IMG/VR virus record: IMGVR_UViG_3300010396_000087
Coordinates: 1 to 29,118 of that record
Source of the DNA: a virus
DNA length: 29,118 nt
Direction: 5' to 3' (one strand)
The notes under the pieces are model-generated. The model saw nothing but the letters and a program-made list of their open reading frames with translations. It was not told the DNA's origin and did not search any database. A program made the translations under genes and the position numbers. This document shows, in pieces, positions 8,349 to 17,361 of the stretch. Positions within the stretch are counted from its first letter, which is position 1, and the number at the start of each line of letters is the position of its first letter.

Positions 8349-9854
8349 TTAAGATGGGAGGTTCTGGGTGGTCAGGTACTTAATGACGTTGATGTCAACG
8401 GTCTCACCGAATGGCGACAAGCGCACGGTGACGGTGGCGTTTATCTGTCCAGCAGCGATGGTCGTTGCAGTGTTAACCTGAGGACCAGTGTTAACCTGGA
8501 ACGCCTGCTGAGCGGTGGCACCGAAAAGGCTGCCGTTTGTCCAGTATTGCTGGCACTTCCCCGACAGGTCCCCGCCGAATGATGCGAATACATGGCCTGT
8601 CCCGTCGATCTGGGAGAACACGTAAGACTCACCGATGACATCGAAATCGTAGATCATCTGCATGCGCATACGCACGTTGTTCAAGAAGACCCAGTTAGGG
8701 TCGGTTGCCAAAGAGCGGTAACCATACAGTTCATAGGTACCGTAGACGTTCTTGATTACGTTTACGCCAGCTGCGTTCAGCGTGCCTGAGTCAACGGCAT
8801 TGTAAGACTGAGTGGTGCCGATGATGTAGCTGGACTGACCATTAATGCCCGCTGCTGGGTTGTTAGCGTCCTTCTTGGAGTCGTTCTTAGCCATCAGAGC
8901 AGCAGCAAACGCCGTAGGCGGTACCACGCGGTTTGGAATAGGCGAGGTAGAGCCAGGGTTGGTCGTGCTGATGCCTGGGATAATAACCCAAGGAGCGAAC
9001 ATGCCACCGTAGGATGGGTCAGAAGCAGCAGAGCCGCCCGTTTGAACGCCAGCTGCCTGGGTTACCAAGGTCGAAGCAGTAGCCGAGTCGGCCACGTCCA
9101 ACAGAGCCACACGGTTGTAGGCTAGAGCGTGGTTCGTAATGTTCTGGTAGCTAGTCGCCGTGGTACGACCAGGTGCAGAAACCTGACCAGGACCAAGGTT
9201 GCCAAGCTGGAAGACATTAAGGGCGGTCGTCCAGTTTGCCTCAGCGGCGTTAGAGTTGTCGTCAGTACCACCCGTCAGAGAGAAGGTACCAACAGCTGGG
9301 TTGTTGTTCGGAGCCGCTGTTACGGAGTTAGCGTTCGTCACGTTGACGAGCGAAACCCAGTCGCTCATGGCATTGATGACCGTCAGCGCATCGGCGGGAG
9401 TGAACAGGTTAGGAGTGGTGAAGACCGTAACACCATTGTTGGAAATAGAGATGGTGTAGCTATTAGCAACTGTACCATTCGCCACCACAACAGAAATGTT
9501 GTTACCCCAAACGCCTTGCCCAGCAGCGGTGAAGGTAAGAGTGTTCAGAGGGCTACCTGCACGGTCCTTCAGTGTTACTGAAGCCGCGGTAGCAGCAGGT
9601 CCAACGACGCGGGATACATACGCTAGAACCCCGCCGTCGTGGAAATATTCATCAAGGGCATCGTAAAGGGCACCGTAGGTGACGCGAGCACCCAGGTAGT
9701 TCACATAGTCAGTTAGAGAGGTAATCGGAACGGCAACGCCTGTCGGACCCGCACCAGTAAGACCCGTAACAAACCACGTACCCGTAGCCTTGTTAGTGTT
9801 CTTGCTAGGTGGTCCCGTGGTTACCGTGGTGTAGACACCTGGAGCGGTAGGCAT
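8349..9854 (-). CDS. Tail sheath protein
   Basis: 501 residues. The N-terminus PGVYTTVTTGPPSKN and the segment TSLTDYVNYLG, followed by YGALYDALDEYFHDGG and LAYVSRVVG, are the classic sheath signature. The central part (about 100-215) is a protruding variable beta domain, and the C-terminal part has the conserved core with DPNWVFLNNVRM and a final PFGETVDINV. Sheath subunits surround the tube and contract during infection, which makes this phage a myovirus. The start overlaps the preceding stop as TAATG. Confidence 0.92.
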   Translation of the reverse strand: MPTAPGVYTTVTTGPPSKNTNKATGTWFVTGLTGAGPTGVAVPITSLTDYVNYLGARVTYGALYDALDEYFHDGGVLAYVSRVVGPAATAASVTLKDRAGSPLNTLTFTAAGQGVWGNNISVVVANGTVANSYTISISNNGVTVFTTPNLFTPADALTVINAMSDWVSLVNVTNANSVTAAPNNNPAVGTFSLTGGTDDNSNAAEANWTTALNVFQLGNLGPGQVSAPGRTTATSYQNITNHALAYNRVALLDVADSATASTLVTQAAGVQTGGSAASDPSYGGMFAPWVIIPGISTTNPGSTSPIPNRVVPPTAFAAALMAKNDSKKDANNPAAGINGQSSYIIGTTQSYNAVDSGTLNAAGVNVIKNVYGTYELYGYRSLATDPNWVFLNNVRMRMQMIYDFDVIGESYVFSQIDGTGHVFASFGGDLSGKCQQYWTNGSLFGATAQQAFQVNTGPQVNTATTIAAGQINATVTVRLSPFGETVDINVIKYLTTQNLPS

Positions 9855-10072
9855 TAGGAATTCTCCTTAAGGGTGGAGTCGTCTGAACGGGTGGACGCCT
9901 TGACAACTGGCTTCTCTTCTTGTGCATCTGCACGGAGAGCACCTGTCTCAAGGTAAGTTTCGATCAAAGGGGTGACATATACCTTGCGGGACTCCCCAGA
10001 AGCGATTTGCCCGTCATCCACACATAGGACGTGGGGCGCTTGGCTTACTACGTTGATCTTTGCTGCTGGCAT
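9854..10072 (-). CDS. Small protein before the tail sheath
   Basis: 72 residues, acidic and Lys-rich at the C-terminus (EEKPVVKASTRSDDS). It has a short beta pattern VLCVDDGQIASGESRKVYVTP that may pack as a small barrel. No family is recognised. The stop overlaps the sheath start (TAATG), so the two are probably translated together. The position between tail terminator and sheath suggests a minor head-tail joining role, which is inference only. Confidence 0.6.
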   Translation of the reverse strand: MPAAKINVVSQAPHVLCVDDGQIASGESRKVYVTPLIETYLETGALRADAQEEKPVVKASTRSDDSTLKENS

Positions 10073-10081
10073 TAGTAACCT

Positions 10082-10774
10082 TTAAGCGTTTGGACCAGTA
10101 ATGGTCGTCTTGGCGGTCTCCACCACTGGAAGCGGCGACGGAGGCAATAGCGAAGGGCCAGTGATGGTCCCTGCTGCGGCGTAAGGATTCAGTGGAGGAC
10201 CGCCCCAAGGGTCAACCGCATTAGGCGTGGTGACTTCAAACTTGATGGTGGCGAGTCCAACTTGACGCATAGAAGAGTGTTCCCCTTCCTTGTATTCCTC
10301 ACTCTTCCAGAGGACACCACTCACGGTGCCATCGGTCTCTAACCCTGGGTGTTGGATGATGGCCGCACGGACGCAGGCAGCATAGGCAAAGGTAAGTGCC
10401 TGTGTCTCCTGCCAGTCTTGTGTGCCCCAAATAAATACTGTGACCGTTGTATTCCAACAAGTGTAAGTAGCATCTTGCTTACGCTCTGGTTCGGTCGCCG
10501 TTCCATCCACCGACACCATGATCTGTACGTCTACGCCCTTAGTGAGCGGACGATGATCTGGCTTGCGGCGGTATTCCTTAGGAACATTCAGAATGTTGCC
10601 ACCCAGCTTACGGTTCACTTCCATGATGTAAGCGGGAAGCCACTTTTCTATCGTCCGGTACATCGCCTCTTGGACGGTGTGCCCACCTGCAACTGGCCCA
10701 TAGGCATCAGGAAGATAGGTAAGCCCCCAGTCCTCCCACCAGGGCTTGCGCGGAGTAGCGGACTTAGGTGGCAT
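10082..10774 (-). CDS. Probable tail terminator / tail completion protein
   Basis: 230 residues. The segment EAMYRTIEKWLPAYIMEVNR, the strand-rich core VDVQIMVSVDGTA with NTTVTVFIWGTQDWQETQ, and a helix YAACVRAAIIQHPGLE fit the alpha/beta tail-terminator fold that caps the tail tube near the head. The C-terminal 40 residues are Pro-rich. Its start overlaps the upstream gene as TAATG. It lies between the gpG-like tail completion protein and the sheath, the usual place. Assignment is by fold pattern and position. Confidence 0.55.
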   Translation of the reverse strand: MPPKSATPRKPWWEDWGLTYLPDAYGPVAGGHTVQEAMYRTIEKWLPAYIMEVNRKLGGNILNVPKEYRRKPDHRPLTKGVDVQIMVSVDGTATEPERKQDATYTCWNTTVTVFIWGTQDWQETQALTFAYAACVRAAIIQHPGLETDGTVSGVLWKSEEYKEGEHSSMRQVGLATIKFEVTTPNAVDPWGGPPLNPYAAAGTITGPSLLPPSPLPVVETAKTTITGPNA

Positions 10775-11283
10775 TAGGCAAGGTTCGCAATCGTGACATC
10801 AGAGACAGCGGCAGCTGCACCCGTGAACAGATAGCTTTCGACAGCCAGCGTGAGCAGGGTCAGCATCGTTGCTTCATCAGGGATGATCTCACGCTGCGGC
10901 ATAGTTTCTGTGCCATCCTGATGATACTGAGCGTAGTGTACGTTCGTACCCACGATGGCAAGCGACGGACTGATCAGTTCTACTGAACCCTCACCACCCA
11001 AGAGGGATTCCATAAGGCTCATTGTGCGCCACAGAGTTTCCTCTGGGTATCCATAGTGTTTTTTATAGTCAATTGTCGGCTGGGCCAGGGGTGCCCAGTT
11101 GAACTTTCCACCATTGCTGGTCCAAATCTCGGACTCTATTTTGTGGAAACCTTCAACGGCTACAGCAAGAGCGGGGGTCATGTTCGCCATACGAACGGCC
11201 ATGCTCTTTGTCTTAGCGAGCAGGGCGTCACCCCCCTCATCTAGCGGCTCAAAGACAACGCCGACATCTGCGGCACCCGCCAT
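10774..11283 (-). CDS. Tail completion protein (Mu gpG / HK97 gp10-like)
   Basis: 169 residues. The order W-x-L...T (FNWAPLAQPTIDYKKHYGYP), then LWRTMSLMESL, then NVHYAQYHQDGTETMPQREI, matches the virion morphogenesis family in which a conserved YA..HQ.G...MP.R motif precedes the C-terminus. These proteins sit at the head-tail neck and complete or stabilise the tail end. It overlaps both neighbours by TAATG junctions, so it is part of a coupled connector block. Confidence 0.75.
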   Translation of the reverse strand: MAGAADVGVVFEPLDEGGDALLAKTKSMAVRMANMTPALAVAVEGFHKIESEIWTSNGGKFNWAPLAQPTIDYKKHYGYPEETLWRTMSLMESLLGGEGSVELISPSLAIVGTNVHYAQYHQDGTETMPQREIIPDEATMLTLLTLAVESYLFTGAAAAVSDVTIANLA

Positions 11284-11972
11284 TAGCCTCTAACCCAAGG
11301 AGCGACCAGCTTGGCTATCATCATTTCCAGGTCTTCGTGGCTCATATGAGCACGCGTCTGTGGCTCTGCCTCAAGCATGGAGAATTGTGCTGCTTGGAAA
11401 AGACAAGCGCGGCTGAGAGAAGGTGGAATGCCCTGTGTATAACCACCTGAATACACAACCTGGATACGCGACCCTACTGGGGCGAAAGTGCCTAGTCTCA
11501 GCCAAACGTGGCCGCTGTTAACCTCAGGACCAAGGATGGCACCAGCAGCAGGATCAGTTACAATTGGCTGGGCATTACCATAGGTAAGGTACAAGTTCAT
11601 GGAACTAATGTCATAGCTCCACAATTCCGAGTAGGTGGGCGCGAACTCTGGAAGCCAGAAGTGACGCACAAGATCGTTGGCACCAAGGGCATTAGCAAAG
11701 CTTGTTCCAAGGGAACCAGCCATGCTGATAGGCATGCCAATAGAAGCATCGCCGTACTCGTCAGGCGACAATCCATAGAGTACGTCTTCGTAAATAATGT
11801 CCGTAAATGGGGCTAGACGGCGAGAGGTAATATCCTCAATCTGCGCCGTAGCCTCCACTAGAATCTCTGCGATGACTTCTGGCTCAAGGTCTTCAGCCAG
11901 CATCGGGAACCTTTTAGTGAAGGAAGCAACAGAAGCAAGCGCACCAGGAGTGGTAGGTACGGGACTTGCCAT
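11283..11972 (-). CDS. Head-tail connector (gp6-like adaptor)
   Basis: 229 residues. The helix-rich N-terminus FTKRFPMLAEDLEPEVIAEI, then EATAQIEDITSRR, is typical of neck adaptor proteins that bind under the portal. The middle carries Tyr/Leu-rich strands (VLYGLSPDEYGD, MNLYLTYGNAQ) and the C-terminus has a further helix pair (ARACLFQ-like segment around LSRACLFQAAQFS). The position between capsid and the gpG-like protein supports a neck role. Confidence 0.65.
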   Translation of the reverse strand: MASPVPTTPGALASVASFTKRFPMLAEDLEPEVIAEILVEATAQIEDITSRRLAPFTDIIYEDVLYGLSPDEYGDASIGMPISMAGSLGTSFANALGANDLVRHFWLPEFAPTYSELWSYDISSMNLYLTYGNAQPIVTDPAAGAILGPEVNSGHVWLRLGTFAPVGSRIQVVYSGGYTQGIPPSLSRACLFQAAQFSMLEAEPQTRAHMSHEDLEMMIAKLVAPWVRG

Positions 11973-11974
11973 GC

Positions 11975-12394
11975 TTATGCCTTCTTTCTTGCAGCGGCCT
12001 TTCTCGCCTGAGCCTTCTTAGCTATCGGCGGAGCAGCAACGTCAATGGATTCCTGAAGTTTTGGTCGTCCCTCGGGAGTGGAGGATGCTGGGGCGCGCTG
12101 TAGTGCGCCGGGGTCCTTCTCCAACTCCGCGGCCTTGGTGATATCAACCTTAGGGCCTAGGCCCTCATTCTCGTAGGTGTGATATCCCTCGTTGTGGTCA
12201 TGGACCACCGGCTCTGCCGCTACTGCCGTCGCCTCGCTTGGGATGACTTCGTAGAAGCCAGCGTGCCCGATGCGAAGCAATTCAATAGCCAGTTCGGCTG
12301 GAACCTCTACAACGTCATCCGGAGTATTCCAGTGAAAATCACCGGGAGCACCACATGGCGTATTGCGAGACTTCAGCAATACTGTTTGAGACAT
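11975..12394 (-). CDS. Small head protein with Lys/Ala-rich tail
   Basis: 139 residues. The N-terminal half (VLLKSRNTPCGAPGDFHW, then VVEVPAELAIELLRIGHAGF) looks like a small folded domain, as in phage proteins that follow the capsid gene. The last 15 residues are very basic (AKKAQARKAAARKKA) and could touch DNA. It is the first gene after the capsid terminator and has no clear family. A minor capsid or neck role is inferred from position only. Confidence 0.6.
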   Translation of the reverse strand: MSQTVLLKSRNTPCGAPGDFHWNTPDDVVEVPAELAIELLRIGHAGFYEVIPSEATAVAAEPVVHDHNEGYHTYENEGLGPKVDITKAAELEKDPGALQRAPASSTPEGRPKLQESIDVAAPPIAKKAQARKAAARKKA

Positions 12395-12412
12395 TTATTT
12401 CCCCATATAGAC

Positions 12413-12464
12413 GCAGAAAAGGAGGGCCACCGGGCGGAGGAACGGGGAACCCGGCGACCCTCCT
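12413..12464 (-). terminator. Strong intrinsic terminator after the major capsid gene
   Basis: Minus-strand stem AGGAGGG...CCCTCCT (12458-12464 with 12420-12426), extended inward by GCCGGG/CCCGGT after a 2-nt internal loop, then TTTTCTG. It lies 14 bp beyond the capsid stop. It probably raises capsid mRNA level or stability relative to the tail genes. Confidence 0.85.
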
Positions 12465-12477
12465 AAGCTGCAAAGGT

Positions 12478-13869
12478 TTAGCTAGCCAGCTGAACGACGG
12501 TGTTAGCCAGGCGACCCATGTACTTAGGAGCACGTAGGGCAAGCGTGGTGTCAGTCACCGTTGCGAATGGCAAGCTGTCCGGGCTGGCCGTGGTTGGGTA
12601 CACGTCAACCGGAGTGAACTCACGGACGTATGGGCGAACCAGGTAGTCAGCGTTCTTAGGAATCAGGTAGACGCTCTGCTCACCAGCCGCAAGCGGCACG
12701 ATGGAAGAGTTCTGACCAACTGATGCGTAAGTAGCTGGGAAGCTAGCTGGCTGCGTTGGGCCGGTGGAGTTCTGAGGGATAAGGGTAGCACCCGTGTCCA
12801 CAATCTGGTTGGTAACAACCGGCGTCACGTTGTCAGAGGCAACAGCGACGTTGGCGTCAACGTAACCTAGAAGGGTCGTGGTACCAGCACCGCCAGTGGA
12901 GCGGAACACCTTGTAGGCAACCGCGGCACCGGACTCAAAGCCAGTTGGTGGAGTGAAGGACAGCGTAACCGTGCTGGTGGAACCAGTGGTCACCTGAGTC
13001 ACTTCAGCAGCAGGTAGAGACTCGCCGGAACGAGCGATGATTGCAGACACCGTGTAGCGGTAGGTTGCAGCGGCCAGCGTGCCACCGGTCGTAGACGTGG
13101 TTGGCGTCAGGGTGCTCATTGCGGAGCCGCGAGGCTGCAAGAACGAGGACTTGACGATAGGTACGTTACGGTAGGTAGGTACGATAAGACCAGTTGCTAC
13201 CTCTGCACGGTGCAGGTCAACGAAACGCTGCTGGTTCGTGAACAGCTGTGCCAGACGGCTGTTGGCCGTTGGGGACACAACAAAGAACCAGTCGCCCTGG
13301 CAGACATCCTCAGCCACGTTACCTTCTACAAGGTCGATCAGCTGGTCAAGAGCGCCAAGGTCGAATGCGCCACCGGCAAAGTTGATGGCGTTCTGCGTGT
13401 CACCCGAGAAGGTGGATACCAGGGTGTCGAAGCCGTCGAACTGAGGGTAAGGGCCACCAAGGGTGGAGGCTGCATTACCCCAGAGAACTGCGGTCTCAAC
13501 GTCCCAGTAAAGACCGCGAGCGGCCTTCATAATTTCACGGGCACGCAGGTTACCAATCAGGTCTGCGGTCACCTGCTGGGCGTAACCAGTCACCGCACCC
13601 ACGCTCTGAAGGAGCTTAATTGGGTAGAGGTTCTGGTTGTACGTGCTGCTAGATACGGGGCGAGCGCCACCGTCAGTCACGAATCCACCAGCGGGCTGCG
13701 TGGTGCTGTTGTTGAAGTAGTACACCGTAGAATCCCACTTCACAGTTGGGATAGAGCGTACAAGCGGAGCGTAACGGCGCTGGTACTCAAGAAGAGTACG
13801 GTCGATACGCTTCTGGATAAGCGCAGAGGCACCTACAGAGGTAAGCGCCTCTTCAAGTGGAGTAGCCAT
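12478..13869 (-). CDS. Major capsid protein (HK97 fold) with inserted Ig/FN3-like domain
   Basis: 463 residues. The N-terminal arm and E-loop region (VKWDSTVYYFNNSTTQ, then GARPVSSSTYN), the spine-helix part VTADLIGNLRAREIMKAARG, and the P-domain segment DWFFVVSPTANSRLAQL are typical of the capsid protein of this phage type. Residues about 251-363 look like an inserted immunoglobulin/fibronectin-type beta domain: AATYRYTVSAIIARSGES, then TVTLSFTPPTG and AYKVFRST. That domain would project from the shell. The core resumes at PLAAGEQSVYLIPKNADYL. The gene follows the protease/scaffold gene and is followed by a strong terminator. Confidence 0.9.
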   Translation of the reverse strand: MATPLEEALTSVGASALIQKRIDRTLLEYQRRYAPLVRSIPTVKWDSTVYYFNNSTTQPAGGFVTDGGARPVSSSTYNQNLYPIKLLQSVGAVTGYAQQVTADLIGNLRAREIMKAARGLYWDVETAVLWGNAASTLGGPYPQFDGFDTLVSTFSGDTQNAINFAGGAFDLGALDQLIDLVEGNVAEDVCQGDWFFVVSPTANSRLAQLFTNQQRFVDLHRAEVATGLIVPTYRNVPIVKSSFLQPRGSAMSTLTPTTSTTGGTLAAATYRYTVSAIIARSGESLPAAEVTQVTTGSTSTVTLSFTPPTGFESGAAVAYKVFRSTGGAGTTTLLGYVDANVAVASDNVTPVVTNQIVDTGATLIPQNSTGPTQPASFPATYASVGQNSSIVPLAAGEQSVYLIPKNADYLVRPYVREFTPVDVYPTTASPDSLPFATVTDTTLALRAPKYMGRLANTVVQLAS

Positions 13870-13919
13870 TATTACAGAGTCCTTTCAGGGTCTCAGAGAT
13901 TTGTGGAAACGATGTAGAC

Positions 13920-15779
13920 TTAGCTACGGGCGTACTGAAGTCGGTTGGACTCCAAGCGGGCACGGAGACCCGCCCACTGTGGGTCATAGGTAACGTTTTC
14001 CGAAACGAACGCTTCCAATTCGGTCGCGTGCATCTCAGATAGCTCCTTTACGGAAGGACCCTCAACGGACTCGCTCACGCTGGCGATAGGGCTGCCAGTG
14101 TTGACAAATCCCTGACGCTCAGGCGTGGTAGCCTGCTCAATCGCTTCCTTGCGTGCTGCTGCCAGCATCTCCTGAACCTGAGCAGGAGTGAAGGTCTGAG
14201 TCTCTTCCGTAGTTGCAGTCACAGTCTCTTCCTTCTCTTCCTTAACCTCAGTGGTCTCGGTCTCAGCTACAGCTGCCTCAGCGGCAGGCGCAGCCTCAAC
14301 TGGCTTTGGAGCAAATGTCGCTAGAAGCGTCTGGAACTGCTCCTGGCTCAGCACAATGTTGGCTGGCGCAGGAGAAGCCGTTGCCTCTGCGATCTCGGTG
14401 GTTTCCGTAGACGCTGCTTCAGTGGTTGCTTCAGCAGCGCTAGTCTCGGTAGAATCGGCCATTTGGCTATCTTCCTTCTCACTAGTTGAAGCAGCGTCCA
14501 CGTTGGACTCTGCTGACGCGAGTGGCCCCGCGCACGTTGGGCAGAACAGGGCACCGGCTGGCACCGCGTTCTCGCAACCGGGACACGTCTGGGCTTCTGC
14601 CGTGGTTGTGTCGTCGGGCTGTTCTTCGCTTGTCTCGGCCTCTGCGGAAGACTCCTTAGAGGAAGACGAGCTATCTCCATTACCTAGGTCGATGTCACCA
14701 TCGGCGTCAGGGTCAAGAGCATTAAGGCCAGCTAGCGTTGCGAGAGCAATCCGCTGTGCCATTGGTGCAAGCTTTCCGGCATCGTCGGTGTAGCCAGATA
14801 CGCTTACAGAACCTCCGCCATTATCGACACACATGGAGGCATAAGCCTCAAGCACCTGAAGGATGTCAGCCTCAAGTTGTGCTGACTCAGCTGCAATGTC
14901 GATGCCAAACTTCTTAGCAGCAGACTTGATACGACCCTTAATGGCCGATAGCTGGCTGCCCGAGTAGGCGCTGGCGTTCTTAGACTGGTTGATATATGAC
15001 CATGCGGCGCGAACGTGCGCGGCAGTGTCGATTGGGTAACGCTTCTGCTTGTCTGACTGATAGCCAGGATCAGCGTAAGAAACGTTCCCGTAAGGCTTCT
15101 TGCCATTACCTGGGGCGTCACCGGCCTCTTCAACGTCAAGCGTTGCGATGGCTTCGATGATCTGCTCAATGCTGACGGTACGACCCGGCTTAACATCCTC
15201 AGTGATTTCAGCGGTCACTTCGCTGTCTTCGTCCACGGTCACGTCGTCAAAGAACGTGTCTTCGATGGACTCACATAGAATGTCGTCATCTGCCTTGGAC
15301 TCAGCGAGAGCGGCCTGATGAACCTTCGCACCCTCCACGCCAGGCGTGTTGGTGAAGTCAAGACCCATGATGTCCATATCGTCCGCGGTCTGGACCTTCG
15401 ACCCGGCCTTCTCAACGGTAGTAACCGGAGCCATCCAGCGGCCACGGATGGAAACACCACCCAGATAAGGCTTCTTAGCGGTTAGCATGGATGCCATATC
15501 GCGACCAAGGGACGTGTTAGGCACGTCAGCTTCAAAGTGAGCGGAGCCGTCTTCGGCCTGTGTCACCTTGGTAATACGGGCAGCGATTCCGAATGCGCTA
15601 TCACCGTGCGCCTCGCCGTGCGAGCCATACATGGTGATAGGGAGAGAGTTGGGATCGGAAAGGCGCTCCTGCATACGGCTAACGGCCTTGCCGATAGCTT
15701 CAGCGGTGTAAAGTCGGTTGTTCTTAGATACCCCAGGGCGAATCATCACGCCGCTGAAGGTGGCTACACGATCAGCCAT
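13920..15779 (-). CDS. Prohead protease fused to DUF6582-like, zinc-ribbon and scaffold segments
   Basis: 619 residues. Residues 1-160 are a capsid maturation protease: SKNNRLYTAEAI, then YGSHGEAHGDS (possible catalytic His54 or His58) and GVSIRGRW (possible catalytic Ser110). Residues about 224-297 (SYADPGYQSDKQKRYPID, then AAWSYINQSKNAS) match a DUF6582-like domain found in phage and actinobacterial proteins. Residues 399-416 form a CxxC...CxxC zinc ribbon. The rest is Glu/Ala/Thr-rich with a helical C-terminus (FTPAQVQEMLAAARKEA), as in scaffolds. The protease probably cuts scaffold and capsid during head maturation. It has a ribosome site AGGAG and sits directly upstream of the capsid gene. 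The fusion order is unusual. Confidence 0.85.
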   Translation of the reverse strand: MADRVATFSGVMIRPGVSKNNRLYTAEAIGKAVSRMQERLSDPNSLPITMYGSHGEAHGDSAFGIAARITKVTQAEDGSAHFEADVPNTSLGRDMASMLTAKKPYLGGVSIRGRWMAPVTTVEKAGSKVQTADDMDIMGLDFTNTPGVEGAKVHQAALAESKADDDILCESIEDTFFDDVTVDEDSEVTAEITEDVKPGRTVSIEQIIEAIATLDVEEAGDAPGNGKKPYGNVSYADPGYQSDKQKRYPIDTAAHVRAAWSYINQSKNASAYSGSQLSAIKGRIKSAAKKFGIDIAAESAQLEADILQVLEAYASMCVDNGGGSVSVSGYTDDAGKLAPMAQRIALATLAGLNALDPDADGDIDLGNGDSSSSSKESSAEAETSEEQPDDTTTAEAQTCPGCENAVPAGALFCPTCAGPLASAESNVDAASTSEKEDSQMADSTETSAAEATTEAASTETTEIAEATASPAPANIVLSQEQFQTLLATFAPKPVEAAPAAEAAVAETETTEVKEEKEETVTATTEETQTFTPAQVQEMLAAARKEAIEQATTPERQGFVNTGSPIASVSESVEGPSVKELSEMHATELEAFVSENVTYDPQWAGLRARLESNRLQYARS

Positions 15780-15797
15780 TAAAGAATTCTCCTGTGG

Positions 15798-15992
15798 TTA
15801 GCGGGCACTGCGGATTGATGAGACCAGCGTTGGCGAAATAGCCAGTACCGGCCAACCGGCAGTCTCCAAAACGGTTGCGTCTGCGCCTGAAACGGGCACA
15901 GCACATGACAAGTCAGCCTTGATGACGTAGTTATTGCCAGCCGCGTCAACCGCAATGAACGGGAACGGGCCGGATACAGCAGTGGCAGCCAT
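15798..15992 (-). CDS. Small protein between MuF-like protein and protease
   Basis: 64 residues, with a beta-rich core PFPFIAVDAAGNNYVIKADL and ADATVLETAGWPVLAISPT. The ribosome site AGGAG lies 6 nt before the ATG. No family is recognised. It might be a capsid decoration or accessory protein from its position before the protease, but nothing in the sequence proves it. Confidence 0.55.
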   Translation of the reverse strand: MAATAVSGPFPFIAVDAAGNNYVIKADLSCAVPVSGADATVLETAGWPVLAISPTLVSSIRSAR

Positions 15993-16000
15993 GTAATCTC

Positions 16001-16825
16001 CTAGTGGGCAGTGCCAGCAGCGGTGTACCAGCAGCGACAGCCCGCATGGAGCGGAATATGCGGTACATCCTCTGGGCGGTAGGGGTTACCGGCCGCGGCG
16101 TTGATGCACTCGCCTTCGACCTTGCCGTCCCCCATTGTCGTAAAGTTGACTAGCTGACCAGCTTCACTTAAATGATCTAGCTGGGCAGCGGTATAGGCAG
16201 AGTGGATAGCGGCGAGAGTGTAGAAGATTGCTCCGGCACCTACGGCTACCATCTTGCGAATCGGTTCCTGGTCGATCTGGTCTGAGATGGGTCCCAGGTG
16301 CAGCGCCAAGTCACCGGCCAATCCTGAAAGGATTGCCTTCAGCATCGGTGTCGTATTGATTGGGAGATTGGAACGGGCCAACTCACCCAACACAGTGTTG
16401 CGGGTTCGATTCAGGTCCGGAACCCTGCCGTTCACCCGGAGGTTCACGGAGACACCGGCAGCGGTCTTGCCTTCGGCAGCCGCCTCATCTTGTGCGTTCT
16501 TACAAATAGAACGTAGTTCGTGCTCTAGCTCTGGGAATATCTCAAATGCAGTATAAAATGCACCGACGATCTTCCTCTTTGAACGCTTGCGCTGAGCAAT
16601 AGCATCTGTTGTCGTCTTGTCCTGAAGCGCCTTGAGCATCACTTCAGCCGGGATGATCGTTGCTAGGCGCTGTGCCCACAGTGATACAATCTCGGCATAG
16701 CGCTTCTCCAACGCTTTTTGGCGTCGGCGCAATTTATCGTCCAGAGCAGTCTCGGCTCCAACCTTTTCCATGAATTGGATGGGTTGGTCCAGACTCTCTG
16801 CGAACGGGACTAGCTCGTTCATTAT
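16001..16825 (-). CDS. MuF-like head morphogenesis protein
   Basis: 274 residues from the ATG at 16825. The C-terminus has GECINAAAGNPYRPEDVPHI followed by PLHAGCRCWY, the Cys/His-rich motif of phage Mu gpF-like minor head proteins, which enter the capsid with the portal and may be ejected. The N-terminal part is helical (ALEKRYAEIVSLWAQRLATI). The frame stays open upstream to an ATG at 17035, but that part overlaps the preceding basic-protein gene by 148 bp in another frame and has shadow-like composition. The ATG at 16825 lacks a strong ribosome site, so the true start is uncertain. Confidence 0.75.
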   Translation of the reverse strand: MMNELVPFAESLDQPIQFMEKVGAETALDDKLRRRQKALEKRYAEIVSLWAQRLATIIPAEVMLKALQDKTTTDAIAQRKRSKRKIVGAFYTAFEIFPELEHELRSICKNAQDEAAAEGKTAAGVSVNLRVNGRVPDLNRTRNTVLGELARSNLPINTTPMLKAILSGLAGDLALHLGPISDQIDQEPIRKMVAVGAGAIFYTLAAIHSAYTAAQLDHLSEAGQLVNFTTMGDGKVEGECINAAAGNPYRPEDVPHIPLHAGCRCWYTAAGTAH

Positions 16826-16887
16826 GGTCTTAGCGCGCTCAGTCGGCTGTCTGCTAACAGCCTGGTAGCCGTGAGCGAACGCCCGCC

Positions 16888-17361
16888 TTAATATCGACGC
16901 CCCCCCAGGGCTTTCGATCCACCCACGGGCCTCACGACTCCGCCCTTGCTCACCCGCCAGCCCCTCACATGACTTTGCTTGTGCTTGCGAATGTGAATTC
17001 GCGCTGACAGTTTGTGGCTGCGACTGGTCTTCCATGATCCCCGTTCTAGATAAGAAGTGCCCGCCAGGCGAGTCTTCAGCTTGTGGTTGATGCCTGTGAG
17101 CCGGGGATTAGGCGCAAGGGCGCGAGCATGATACGGAGCAAGTCGGAACCCCAGAGGGTGGTGGGTTGATCCTCGGTCTCCGCCGTAGCTCTCGGACATA
17201 CGCTGGGCTGCTGATGCCTTGTGGGCAACGACCTTGGCGTATGGGTACAAGGCACGCTCATGGCGGTGGCGTAACGCACGGTTAATCGCACGGGCAGCAC
17301 GGTTGGCTGCTCTACGCTCAGCGCGCAAGTAGCGCTTAATGATGGTCCGTTCTGAGACCAT
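16888..17361 (-). CDS. Very basic small head protein
   Basis: 157 residues, extremely rich in Arg, Lys and His (RYLRAERRAANRAARAINRA; then RARIHIRKHKQSHVRG-like C-terminus). No transmembrane part or enzyme motif is seen. Its start ATG directly follows the TAG of the preceding gene (TAGATG). Basic composition suggests nucleic-acid binding or interaction with the acidic head proteins nearby (17836-18150), but this is inference. Confidence 0.65.
   Translation of the reverse strand: MVSERTIIKRYLRAERRAANRAARAINRALRHRHERALYPYAKVVAHKASAAQRMSESYGGDRGSTHHPLGFRLAPYHARALAPNPRLTGINHKLKTRLAGTSYLERGSWKTSRSHKLSARIHIRKHKQSHVRGWRVSKGGVVRPVGGSKALGGRRY

Noticed and set aside
16826-17035. Upstream extension of the MuF-like gene to an ATG at 17035
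   Set aside because: It overlaps the basic-protein gene by 148 bp in another frame and its composition is that of a shadow frame.
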